Origin: Dendrocalamus latiflorus
Lineage: Eukaryota > Streptophyta > Magnoliopsida > Poales > Poaceae
Direction: 5' to 3'
NCBI GenBank assembly: GCA_017311315.1
Contig: CM029617.1
Coordinates: forward strand, 2,584,681-2,648,680
Length of the DNA: 64,000 bases
The stretch's first letter is position 1. Every line of letters begins with the position of its first letter. Of the stretch, positions 1 through 12,469 are shown one piece after another. The translations under genes were made by a program, and so were the position numbers. The notes below the pieces were generated by a model. The model ran no database searches, had not been told where the DNA came from, and saw only the letters and a program-made list of their open reading frames with translations.

Positions 1-3000
1 ATCCACGTTGTTACTAAGTTCTTGGCACCGCAGTCTATGCATGATAATGTGTGCGCAAGATATTTCAGAGCAGTTATCAGTCCTAATGACATTGGCAAAT
101 ATAATTGGGCTTCGTATGTCATTAAAGACATACTTTCAGCTGCTGAAACAGTGCAGAAAAAGCTTAACGACAATGAGAAGATTACTTATATTAATGGCTG
201 TGTAATATTCCTCCAGGTATATCGCATTTACTTATCATTATCACTTTTTAATTTTGCTAACCAGATTATTAGACTTACCATGTTTTTTACTTTATACAAA
301 TATATCTAGGTTTTATACCTTGATCAGTTGGATTTTGGTGGACTGAACCTTGTGCACAACAAGCTGCCTAGAATCTCAGTTTATAATGAAGAAGAAATCA
401 GAAAGAGGTGCAAACTAGATTTTGTTTCGAAGGGCAGGAATGAGATGGCACAGTTTGGAAAACTTCGGGTCTGTGTTTACATTTATGTTTTATGTTGTCG
501 GTAGCTCAACCTTACTGAATTTAAATCATTGAAATAATCCCCAGATCCGACCAAGCAAGGACATATGCTACTCCAGTTCACATGCAGATGATAGTTTCAA
601 CCCTTCGCAGACATATGGTGACATTTATGACGAAAATAAGAGGGTAAAAACCAGTTAATACCAATCAGGATCATGTCATTTTATAATGGTATTAATTATG
701 TTTAATATTTTTCTTTTGGTGTACTGCACTTATAGGCTGCAATGGAGATGACAAATGTTGTCAGGACAGGAGGGGACAACATAAAAGCTATTTTTGACAG
801 AGCCAAAGAAGAAGCAATGCAAGTGCTTATGGATGTCACCTGTCAGGTATCTAAGATAATTGAGCTTAGATATACTGAACGAGAAACTTTGGTGAATTCG
901 AATCAGAAAACATCAGTTACCGGGGGTGGAATGGCAACAGTGGTAAAATTCTCTCCAAACTGCACATTTTCTCATCCTGCTTGCTCATAGGTTATGTTTT
1001 TAATTGGTATTTTCTTTACGTTTGTGTAGAATCTTGGATCCAATGCTATAGAAAATGATCGTAATACATCCGCCATGCCTACAATAGACCCAATTATTGA
1101 TTACAATTTGAATCAGGGAAAACCAAATACATCAACTCCAGGAGTCACTCACGTATGTACCCCCCAAGCTAAGAATGGAAATGATGTTCATGTCCCTCGA
1201 TCCATAGACCTGAACAAGTCAATGCATGCTACAATGGGTGAAACTCCAAGATACATTGCCCCACAGAACATATTGATTGGCATCCCTGGTCCATGTTTTG
1301 ATTTGGGTATTGATTCTCCCACCAAATCAGGAGATGGAGTCCTCGAGAATAGTTCTGACTCTCTTGCAGAGATAAATGCCCAGATGCGGTCCATTCATGT
1401 GGGCAATGCAAAATCCGAACTACCTAGATGTATAAAAGGTACATATTTTGGCTTGTTTTGAATTATTCAGTTTTTTCCTTGTAGTCATCGAAGTGGATAA
1501 TCACCTTCTGTTCATTTACATGTAGATGAAAAAGAAACTGTTGTTCCATCGTCGCCCATTGCAAGAATTCACTCATCTCCTGATATGTCACCTCGGTCTG
1601 CAAGTAGAGAGTATGCACAAGCTACGATAGTTGCAGATCAAATGATAACTGAAGAAAAAATGAGTCAAAATGAAGAATATCCAGTGCGTGTGAAACGTGA
1701 GCTTCCCGAACCTACAATTATTGATTTTTCACCGTCTAACCATAAACGCAGGTGTGATTCCGGCATCATCCGAGTATCACCGTTTGAGCTATCAATTAAC
1801 CTCGAAACTGCGAAGCCTAGCCATATCGTCACAGCAGTGCACAATTGGACTAGGAACAAGCAGAGCAGCCTCACTTTCAAGTAATACATGAACTATTAAA
1901 TGTTCTTATTCAGTTAGCACCCACTGCATACTTACCCCATTTCAATTTATTATTTCAGTTCAAGTTGGGTTGCTCACCCCTTCCCTGCCCTTATTACTTT
2001 GTGCGGACAAAATCTCCACGAGCTCTCTAAAGTGGATGGTTTTCTTGACAACAACACTTGCTCAATCTACATAAGGAGGCTGTCCCAGATTGATCGAGAA
2101 CTTCTAGCCGGATCACCAGCTATTGGGTGGCGTCACTTCGTTAACTTGGATTTTTCTGTGAGTATCATTGAGCCCACACATTAGCAATGCCTTTTGACAT
2201 CAATCAATTTCTATATTGTACTTTTACAAACATTGTTTCAATGAACTCAATTTTAAATGTCAGATGCATGCTTTGGCCGATGAGGGGTTTTGGGAACCTA
2301 ATGCGTTTCGCTCTCAGTTCATACATGACACAATAAATTATGACGTATCAAAGTGCGAAATAGTAAGTTCAGTTTTATTATTAAATAAACTTACCAAAGT
2401 TAACATGATTGACATGTGTAACTCGATTCTTGATTCTTCTGCAGATATTTGTACCGGTCTGCAATTTACCAAGATGCTATTGCTATGCTTTCCACTTTAA
2501 GAAACAGCAGGTTCAAATTCTTGATCCACTCAATGCAAACTCCAAAGGAAATACAAGTATTGTGAGTTATCACTCTAGTGTCCTTCCAGTAATAGTGAAA
2601 GCCATGCAACAATGCATGTCACTATTTTTTCCTGACTGGTCAGCTGACATGTCTAAGTGGGAATGCTTTATCCCAGATGGGTATATTCCTTCCATAACGT
2701 AAGTTGCTTTACTTTTTTTGGCTCAAATTTGTGACCCATTTAACTTGCTCTTAGTATTACAAATTAATTATATGACAAATTGCTCATCATACCTTCAAAT
2801 TCACGATGCAGACGTGGAAGCGGCTTGTTCATGCTTCATTGTATGAAATACTGGAATGGCAATTCCTGCATCAAGTATTTAGCGGAAGTATTTTTCTAAT
2901 GGTTCTCTCTTCGTTTCTCTGTAACCAATGCAATACTACATAACTTATTCTTACATTTTTGTTATGCAGGATAATTTGATTGAATTCAGAAAGGAGATAC

Positions 3001-3104
3001 TCTTCGATATCCTCCAAATCAAACCCAATTTTGCAAAAATACCACAAGCCATTGAGGAGCTTCTGAATCAGAATCCTGAAATAGATATAGTTCAGATTGA
3101 TTGA
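1..3104 (+). CDS. Ulp1/C48 peptidase-like protein, 3' part of gene
   Basis: The gene is open at the window edge. Eleven exons join in one frame with GT-AG borders: <1-216, 310-468, 545-643, 736-942, 1030-1438, 1526-1880, 1959-2157, 2264-2362, 2445-2698, 2812-2887 and 2970-3104 (735 residues visible). The N-terminal part resembles the region upstream of the protease in plant transposon-type Ulp1 proteins (GCVIFLQVLYLDQLDFGGLN). A low-complexity linker follows, then an Ulp1-like fold from about residue 500. Active Ulp1 enzymes cleave SUMO precursors or conjugates using His-Asp-Cys. Here the His position reads PRCYCYAF (about 591), Asp is kept in QILDPL (608), and the usual DCG reads GSG with Ser669. 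The protein is therefore probably not a working cysteine protease. Such proteins are often carried by MULE transposons, but a host gene is also possible. Exon borders are inferred by eye. Confidence 0.72.
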
Positions 3105-4257
3105 TCTGAGAATCCTATCAAGACTAGTCCTTGTTTGTGTTATTCTACATTTCGCCACTTGGTGTAATACTTGATGCTCCCCTGTGAGATACTTTATAAT
3201 AAACTATTGTGATATTAATATTTTGGAGGTTGACATTTGTATGCTTTACTTGATATGTGCTTTTCCTTCATCGAGAAATAAAGTGTTGTCATGTTTATTT
3301 CTGTCAAATACACCGAAAAACCAATTCATAGAGACGGTAATTTATAAGATTTTCCATACGTTGTCAGGACATATGGTAGTCTCTTACAAGAACATTATCA
3401 AGGTAATGTTCCTTACAAACTACTTGCCTCGTAGCAATGGTTTTGTTACATATCCTAAATAAGATTAGTACTAGTATGAACATGATATACATGCTTCAAT
3501 TTGCCGTGTTGTTTGCGTATACTACATTTCCCTACAATTCAAGTCCAATCTGTTCTCCATTAAAAAACACTCCATATTCATACCCTCAATACATTATCGA
3601 AGCCGTTCATTACTTTTGCTACAATTCAGAAGAAGTGTTTGGGAAGCTTCTGCAATACACACATGCTTGATATATACTCTGTTTTGCTACTACTTGTGAG
3701 GATATACTCTGTTTTGCTAATACTTGATATATCCTTAATAAGATTAGTAGTTTGAACATGATATGCATGCTCCAATTTGCCGTGTTGTTTGCGTATACTA
3801 CATTTCCCTACAATTCAAGTCAAATCTGTTCTCCATTAAAAAACACTCCATATTCATACCCTCAATACATTATCGAAGCCGTTCATTACTTTTGCTTCAA
3901 TTCAGAAGAAGTGCTTGGGAAGCTTCTCCAATACATACATGCTTCATATATACTCTGTTTTGCTACTACTTGTGAGGATACTCAAATAGTAAGTTCACAC
4001 GTAACTTTCTTTTATTAATAGTATAAGCAGTCAACTTGTTTTACAAACCAAAAAATGTACAAAATTCATATCCGAAGATCATGACACGCAAGTACTAATA
4101 CCAATTTTCTACATGAAATAGCAAATAGTTAGATAGATTTATTTTATATAGAGCAGCACACATGTTCAATAAAGGACTTCATGGATATCTCAGTACATTT
4201 AATTTCACTAGCACAAATAATTCATAGTACTTATTCAAGCATTTTTTAAGAATCTGC
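3105..4257. repeat. Intergenic region with 276-bp tandem duplication
   Basis: The space between two convergent genes holds a direct duplication. Unit 1 is about 3462-3737 and unit 2 about 3738-4010. The offset is 276 bp (for example catgatata at 3481 and catgatatg at 3757), with only scattered substitutions. Each unit contains the short coding-like stretch YSYPQYIIEAVHYFC (about 3577-3625 and 3853-3900). That may be a duplicated exon of unknown origin. I see no complete gene here. Confidence 0.85.
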
Positions 4258-7010
4258 CTATTCTTCATATAACTCCGAAGTCCAATCATCCCCACAAGTG
4301 GAACTGTAGTGTCCCGAAAGACCACACTTGCCACAAATCCTTTCCTGTTTCGTCTTTCCAGCATTTACCGGATTCAATTCGCATCCATTCCTGTTATGGC
4401 CTTTCTTTCCGCAGAAACCACATGTTCTTTTCTTCTTGCCTCCCGTATCCGACAAATTTGGTATCCTTGTTGATCGTGGCCTGCCAAGTTTGGTCCTCTT
4501 AGCCGGTGGTTTTATCTTAATTGAGCCTTCTCCTTCATCCCGTTTAGTTCCATGATCGACTACTTGGGTATCTCCAGCTACTTCGACCTCAGTCACAATA
4601 GTCCTTTTTGTAGTATTGGACTGTGCACCGAATGGTACGACGTGTGGCTGCAAATCATCTTTACTCCCTATCTGTCGGTCAATCAATCTTATCTCCTTAA
4701 GTGCCATACTGAGATAATTCATTGCAATGTTGAATGTTTCAATACTTTGGTCCCCTCTCCATGATACTTCCATACATTTTTGGTGAAGGAGTGCATGCCT
4801 GTGAGTCCTTGATTTTGTGTTGCACATGTCTTTTTTCATACTATCAATTTGAGTACCCGTTCCATCCCTTGCTCGTCGAGTCCATCTCTTCATAATGTAT
4901 TTATTTGGAATTTTTATGCACCCAGTATGCACCATCACCTAATAGAAAAGTATCAAGAACTTTATAATCTAACCACGAAGAATCAAATTTTAAAAACCCC
5001 AACGTGTGTACCATACATACCTTGAAGATATGGGCACACAGTATTCCCATGTGCTCAAACTTCCTGCATATACACTTGTATTCACCTTCATCTTTATTCA
5101 CCTCAATTTCAAATGTAGTTCTGCTCCACGGTTCCCTCGAATCCTTGTCAATGTGAACCACTCTGTAAAGTCCATCTACGCCTTCTGTTTCAACATTGAA
5201 TAACCCACTTTTATACACCTCGTCACTAAACTTCTCAAAAATTGCACGCGTATACACTTTAGAGGCCTGTCTCTCAATTGGTGATAATGTCCTTGTCTGC
5301 AAACCACCCTATACAAAAAAAATTATGCAGTGTAAATTTTGTTGACCACATGCAATTCTATGAATATTCTTGTCAAAATTAACTTACCTTGTTTGTTTCA
5401 AACTCTTCGCCATCCTCTGCCTCAATCCGATCACTTATGAACTTTTCATACTGCTGAACAAAGTTATACATTGTGCAGGAGGGTGATACATATTTTTTGA
5501 ATACATGGTTGCAGCTTTCACTCCTTTGGGTTGATGTTTGGTTTGCAAAATAGTGATTCCTGAAGTATGGGCCTGCCCAACTAGCTCTACTATCCCATAT
5601 GAGGTTTAGGTATGAGTTATCTTCCAGCCCATATTGTTTCATCAGATGAACCCACCCCAGCTCAAATTCGTCAACCGTTAGAGAATTATTTAGAACATTA
5701 TGAAATTCTTTCTTAAATGAGCATTTCTTGCTGTAAATTTGGCCTAGATGTTCCTTTGATTTACGTAGTACATGCCATTTGCATAATCGATGTACAGTGT
5801 TTGGAAAAACTTCTCTTATTGCAGCTGCCATGGCTTGACTTTGATCTACAGAACATAATAGAAAACATATTTTAAATTTTTCATACCCATTTGTCGAATT
5901 AATATAGTCAACGAACATGTTTCCATACCTGTCAAAATAGCTTTTGGATGCTTCCCATTCATGGCAACCAAAAAAGTTCTGAATAACCATTTAAAAGACT
6001 CGGCACTTTCATCCCTAACTAATGCACAACCAAAAACTATTGACTGGAAGTGGTTATTAACACCAATGAAAGGAGCAAAAGGCATACCATACATGTTGGT
6101 CTGGTATGTTGTGTCAAATGTGACCACATCTCCAAAAAATTCATACCCGAGCCGGGACCAAGAGTGAGACCAGAAAACATTCTGCAACTTCTGATCTTTG
6201 CCAAAGTCTACTGATACAAAAAAATTCGCATTCGAACTCTGCATGTCCCTGAAGAAATCCATAGTCTTTTGTACGTCCTCAATACACTCCTCTTGTCTTA
6301 TAGAACGCTGTACTCTAGTGAAAAACTTCCTGTTGAATGGTAACATAGAAGCTCCACCATGTAAACAAGCAATATACCCATACATTTGAGTGGTGGTGCA
6401 TTGGTTTTCCATTAGGTTCATAACGATCTCTTTAGTTCCTTCATCTATGGAATTGTGAGATCGCCACTGATCGGTGCTCCCTAGACCTGGTGTTAAATTA
6501 TGGTTATGGGTGTTCTCAAATTTCGTAACAACCCAGCCATTGTCTGATGATCGATGAATCTTGAACATTGCCTTACATCCAATCTTGATTGACCTTCTGT
6601 CTGTAGGTGAACATTTTCCCTAACAAAAAAAATACAAAACTTAATCAACAAAATGAAATACACGTTTTGATCTAAGACAATTAGCATGACTGGACATAAA
6701 TTGGCAGTGAGATGATTACCTGTCTGTTACACACATATTCATACGTCGAAACAGTACCTCCGACAAGAGTACTTTTCCTTTTTTGCCTTGTTCCAAATCC
6801 AGAGTAGTACGCAAACATATTGTAGAACCGCTGAGCGTCAGTGGATGTCTCAAACCGTTGCCCCTCATATGGAACTAAGATTGCAGGTTCTAAAAAATTG
6901 CTCGGAAGTTCAACAGACTTGTCTACAGCAGTATTATTCCAATTGTCCCCCAACTCAATACTCGAATCTCTATAAGCATGTAATTGATAGTTGTAAGCCC
7001 ATGCTGACAT
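4258..7010 (-). CDS. FAR1/FHY3-type protein with MULE transposase domain
   Basis: Five exons join without a frame break: 7010-6720, 6619-5929, 5845-5388, 5308-5021 and 4938-4258, giving 802 residues. A FAR1 DNA-binding domain runs from about residue 50 to 140 (YEGQRF...GFGTRQKRKS...CNRQ...GCKAMF...NTHNHNL). The MULE DDE core follows: D266 in VVTFDTTY, D328 in DQSQAM and candidate Glu437 in TQRSESCNHVF. A SWIM finger has C559, C561, C571 and H573. The C-terminus has two CX2CX4HX4C zinc knuckles (TCGFCGKKGHNRNGC, ICGKCGLSGHYSSTC). FAR1/FHY3/FRS proteins are transcription factors derived from Mutator-like transposases; Jittery-type MULEs encode the same architecture. The zinc knuckles and neighbouring Ulp1-like gene favour a transposon origin. 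The ATG at 7010 is the first in frame, though upstream duplicated exons could add residues. Confidence 0.85.
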
Positions 7011-7325
7011 CGAAAAAATGCCGGAATTATAAAGAAAAAAGAAACTACAAATGCTTGAATTACCGAATCATCTCTTCCATGACTTCTTCAGTACAACGGT
7101 TGACACTTATGGAATTGTCTATGACAGTAGTATTCATATTGTCGCCCAACTCAATACTCGAATCCCTATAAGCATGTACTCCAGAATTGTCAGACCACGA
7201 TGAAATAAAAAAAACACAAAATAAGCTTGAATTCTCAGGACAAAGAAACTACAAATGAATGAATTACCGAATCATCTCTTCCATTGCTTCTTCTGTACAT
7301 CGGCTGACACTCATGTTTGGAGCTT
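6936..7325 (-). repeat. 196-bp tandem duplication at 5' end of FAR1 gene
   Basis: Two adjacent copies occur at about 6936-7131 and 7132-7325. The offset is 196 bp, measured from the shared caactcaatactcgaatc at 6951 and 7147. On the minus strand the outer copy holds a possible short exon starting MSVSRCTEEAMEEMIR and ending at a GTAATTC donor (about 7317-7267). The middle part holds RDSSIELGDNMNTT...RCTEEVMEEMIR ending at the same donor type. These are relics of duplicated 5' exons. I could not join them in frame to the annotated exon at 7010, so they may be 5' UTR or dead. Confidence 0.7.
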
Positions 7326-7569
7326 GCCTTTGTTTACTACGGATGGACAGATGAACAGCCGCAGCCAATACATTTCTATTGACAATTTAAGATACCCACA
7401 TCTGTTAATTAATATACATGTTGATAGCCTTCCAAAACTCCAAAACTGATACCATTGATAAAGTTGGAAGTGGGATGATCTGGATAATGCATCAAAGTGC
7501 TACATAGTAAATTTACGTTTCGGAGACGATGTTTCCAAACCTTTTGATATCCTTCCATACCTGATACCT
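7326..7569. other. No recognisable feature
   Basis: This is ordinary AT-rich sequence upstream of the FAR1 gene. It may include the promoter, but I see no clear motif. Confidence 0.4.
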
Positions 7570-7990
7570 GTCCAAGTTGGATTTCATTTCATACGGAACA
7601 AGCTGCCTAGAATCTCATTTCATACGGAAGAAGAAATCAGAAAGAGGTTATGTTTTTTTCATACAAACTGCACATTTTTCATCCTACTACCTCAAGGATA
7701 TCAAATACGGGTATCCTCAAAGATATCCATATCGTATCACGAGATCCCAACGTGTCACCGACCCACGTTCAAACCATCCATACAGGCATCCAAATTGCTA
7801 TTTTCTATACGTTTGCTATTTTGTACAAGAAATTGCATGCTACGATTGGTGAAACTCCAAGATACATTGTCCAACAGAATATTGATTGCCATCCCTGTAC
7901 ATTTATTGATTTGCGTACTGATTGTTCCACCAAATCAGGGGACGGGTATCCTCAACGATAGATCTGGCTCTTGCAGACATAATTGCTTAG
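7570..7990 (+). pseudogene. Scrambled copy of Ulp1-like gene exons
   Basis: Pieces match the gene at the start of the window, in the same orientation and order but with the gaps collapsed. AAGCTGCCTAGAATCTCA and GAAGAAATCAGAAAGAGG (about 7600-7650) match 360-410. AAACTGCACATTTT...CATCCT (about 7663-7685) matches 957-978. From 7840, GTGAAACTCCAAGATACATT and CCACCAAATCAGG match 1240-1330; the translations are ATIGETPRYIVQQN here and ATMGETPRYIAPQN there. Stops and lost exons rule out a product. It shows that sequence related to the Ulp1-like gene lies on both sides of the FAR1/MULE gene. Confidence 0.8.
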
Positions 7991-8168
7991 ATACGGTCCA
8001 TTAACCTTACGTTACCACTGATTTCGCTTTCCTGTTTTTACATGGTAATCTGCAATGCTTATTGGGTATACCCGTTAACAAGTGTATCCAGATCATCTGG
8101 CAGTATCTAAATCAATCCAACGTCTAAGAAATTTGGTGCCTAGGCACCTTGGTGCAGGAAACAGGCGT

Positions 8169-8170
<2 letters not shown>

Positions 8171-8204
<34 letters not shown>
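8171..8204. repeat. (TA)17 microsatellite, left flank of inverted-repeat element
   Basis: A perfect TA dinucleotide run of 34 bp directly abuts the outer end of the left inverted arm. A 14-bp palindrome, GGTGCCTAGGCACC, lies just upstream at about 8137-8150. Confidence 0.95.
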
Positions 8205-8207
<3 letters not shown>

Positions 8208-9061
8208 CTAATGGTTTATTCAGTGCTAACATACAAATGTCAACCAGGGCTGTTGGATCTACAATCTGTGACTCAGATTCGTGAAGGTGGAAGCCCCCAA
8301 TCACTTATGTATTTTTCCTTAAAACCCCCTGGCAACTTCCCCCTTACATCCGCGTCCCCGCCTTCAATCCCCTCTCGGCTCCCTCCCCGTCCCTGACGCT
8401 TGCCCGCCGCCTCGCTCCGCCTCCCCTGCTCGCCTTCCGCGCCTCGCCCACTCGCCTCGCTCCGCCTCCCCCACCTGCCTCCCGGCCGCCGCCTCACTCT
8501 GCCCTCCACAGCCTCCCCCCGTCGCGCCCCCCGGCCCTTGACGCCGTTGCCTCCCTCCACGGCCGCCCCCCCGGCCCTCGACGACGCCGCCTCCCTCCAA
8601 CCCTCCGGGCCACCGCCTCGCTCTTCCCTCCACGGCCTCCCCCCGCCGCTCTACTCCCTTGCCTCGGCCGCCGCCGTACTCCCCCTCAGCGCCGCTGCCC
8701 TCCTCCACTGCAGGGCACCTCTCCTCTCCACCGTGTGCTAGGGTTCAGACCCAGGCGACGGCGCCACCGCCTACCTCAACTCCGCCCGCCCTCCCCCCAC
8801 ACCGCCAAAAGCGCCGCCGCCTCCCTCAACCCCGACTCCCTCAACTCCGATGCCGCTGGCGAGCCCTGCTCTAATGAGGCCTATCCAGATCTGTCAGTCT
8901 CATCGCCGGGGCAGCGACAGCGGCGACTGAGCAGTCTTCTTCGTTGCCGGTCTTCTCCATCAGTGGGAAGCCGGATCCCCCTCGGCGCCACCCCCCGTCA
9001 GCACCACCGCCAGCCTTCGACCTGGCGCCCGATGCCACCGCCGGCCCCCTCGTTTTACTGA

Positions 9062-9794
9062 ACATTTTGATGTGAAGTATTAGTGATGTGGACACTGAAC
9101 CATGTGTTTCAGGTTGTACTGATGAATGTTTTTAACTGAATATTGATGCTTCAGTTGTATGTTTGAATTGTGAACGAGAACATGCAAGATCTGTATTGTT
9201 CAAATTAAATGAAACCGAATGTTCAATTTTTTTGTTCATGATTGTTGAATGAAAGAGAACCTAGGACAACATTGTATTGTTCTCAGGATTATGCATTGTA
9301 TGAAATGAGATCTGTATTGTAATCACAATTTTCCTGTGTGTGTGTGAAATGAGCATTGTATTGTTCTCAGGATTATGCATTGTATTGTAATCAGTGTGTG
9401 TAATTTCAAGTTTTGTGTTCATCACCTCCATTAGAAACTGAGGGCTGTTCAGACTCAGATCAGATCAGATCATTACTGACAGCACTCAACTGGCTGGCAA
9501 AGTTTGACATTTAGTTGCCATTGCAATGTGGATTGTCACTCAAATTTTGACATCTAGTTGCCTTTACAATTTGAATTTTTTTCAGGTCACAACTCACAAG
9601 CCAAGCACAATTTTTCACTCAACCATCACCTGGGAGTCATCACATTGTATGCAATAGCACTTAGAATTTCTCACAATCAGAAGCTAGGCCTGTTTCACTG
9701 ATTACAACTCATAAAAATGCATTCATTTCACAATCCGAGGCCATAATCTTTAGCCTTTCTTTCTGGTACATATGGCAGCCGAGAGTAATTCTAG
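9062..9794. other. AT-rich interior of the inverted-repeat element
   Basis: This is non-coding. Short repeats of GCATTGTATTGTTCTCAGG (about 9270-9385) recur in a ~70-bp pattern. No gene is visible. Confidence 0.5.
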
Positions 9795-10178
9795 TCACAG
9801 CAGTGAACACTGAACTCTTACAGCCTCTTTCTCTTTCCTTTTTTTTAGGGGTTCATGTGCCATTTCTTGTTGGGTGTAAACACTCCAATCCATCATAACA
9901 ATGTACACCATTAGAGCTGATGTAAATACCGTTCCATAATTTACATCATTGTCTCTCGATATAAACATTGTCTCATATTTTACATCATGAACAACAGAAC
10001 TGCTGATAGATATGTTCAATCTAAAATATCCAGGGGAAGCAGTTGTGCCAACACAGCCAAGTTGCCACCAAGTATGATGAACCAAAGGAACTGCCGGCTT
10101 TGATACATCATCAGCAGGTACACAGATATATGCCCTTGGCAGTCCGAATTCCAGTAAGGATTTGCCACAAACACCCAT
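9795..10178 (-). CDS. Unrecognised ORF inside inverted-repeat element (127 codons)
   Basis: This is the only coding-like sequence in the element interior. It reads MGVCGKSLLEFGLPRAYICV... with normal codon use, unlike the skewed arms. The end LKKRKEKEAVRVQCSLL looks like read-through into non-coding DNA. I recognise no domain. It could be a captured exon fragment of a host gene, as Pack-MULEs often carry, or chance. A function is not assigned. Confidence 0.3.
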   Translation of the reverse strand: MGVCGKSLLEFGLPRAYICVPADDVSKPAVPLVHHTWWQLGCVGTTASPGYFRLNISISSSVVHDVKYETMFISRDNDVNYGTVFTSALMVYIVMMDWSVYTQQEMAHEPLKKRKEKEAVRVQCSLL

Positions 10179-10245
10179 CTCTAATCCTGTAAGTATCCAT
10201 TTGCTTCAAGATATGACACTAATTGATCAGCCATTCAACAAATTC

Positions 10246-10366
10246 ATTTATGCACAAGCCATTTCCATACAGTCCACAGGACAATTTCAAGATCAAGGAA
10301 CTGATCAATCGCAAATTCATTCAACAAAGTCATTTATGCACAAGCCATTTCCATACAGTCCACAGG
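10246..10366 (+). repeat. Duplicated 36-bp segment
   Basis: CATTTATGCACAAGCCATTT, continuing to CCACAGG, occurs at about 10246-10281 and again at about 10331-10366, roughly 84 bp apart. It lies just inside the right arm. Confidence 0.85.
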
Positions 10367-11078
10367 CCTGATACATTCAGAAGAGCAAACCCTAGGTCTG
10401 AACCCTGGGTCCAGCGGCATCGGAGTTGAGGGAGACGGGGTTGAGGGAGGCGGCGGCGCTTTTGGCGGTGTGGGGGGAGGGCGGGCGGAGTTGAGGTAGG
10501 CGGTGGCGTCGTGCCCTGCAGTGGGGGAGGGCAGCGGCGCTGAGGGGGAGTACGGCGGCGGCCGAGGCAAGGGAGTAGGGCGGCGGGGGGAGGCCGTTGA
10601 GGGAAGAGCGAGGCGGTGGCCCGGAGGGTTGGAGGGAGGCGGCGTCGTCGAGGGCTGGGGGGCGGCCGTGGAGGGAGGCGGCGGCGTCGAGGGCCGGGGG
10701 GCGCGACGGGGGGAAGCTGTGGAGGGCAGAGTGAGGCGGCGGCCGGGAGGCAGGTGGGGGAGGCGGAGCGAGGCGAGTGGGCGAGGCGCGGAAGGCGAGC
10801 AGGGGAGGCGGAGCGAGGCGAGTGGGCGAGGCGCGGAAGGCGAGCAGGGGAGGCGGAGCGAGGCGGCGGGCAAGCGTCGGGGACGGGGAGGGAACCGAGA
10901 GGGGACTGAAAGCGGGGACGCGGATGTAAGGGAGAAGTTGCCAGGGGGTTTTGGGGAAAAATACATAAGTGATTGGGGGCTTCCACCTTCATGAATCTGA
11001 GCCACAAATTGTAGATCCAACGGCTCTGGTTGGCATTTGCATGTTAGCACTGAATAGACCATTAGCACTAGATATGCT

Positions 11079-12469
<1,391 letters not shown>

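Larger units (their letters stand above)
8203..11070. mobile_element. Inverted-repeat element (~2.87 kb) inserted in (TA)n, MULE-like
   Basis: The left arm (8203-8861) and right arm (10411-11070) are long inverted repeats of about 660 bp. Both start at the outside with TAGTGCTAATGG, followed by ATTCAGTGCTAACAT, then a shared block including GGAAGCCCCCAATCACTTAT. The inner part of each arm is very GC-rich (C/G-skewed, proline or glycine/arginine in translation). A ~50-bp segment with CTAGGGTTCAGACCC sits inside the left arm, but a related piece lies just beyond the inner end of the right arm. The right arm carries an extra copy of a 45-bp unit (about 10757-10850). Long TIRs plus a non-transposase interior fit a Mutator-like or Pack-MULE-type element. 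The target duplication cannot be read because both flanks are TA repeats. Confidence 0.7.

Noticed and set aside
8273..8874. Long overlapping ORFs on both strands in the left GC-rich arm
   Set aside because: Open frames come from C/G-skewed composition. They recur inverted in the right arm (10330-11068) and show no domain.
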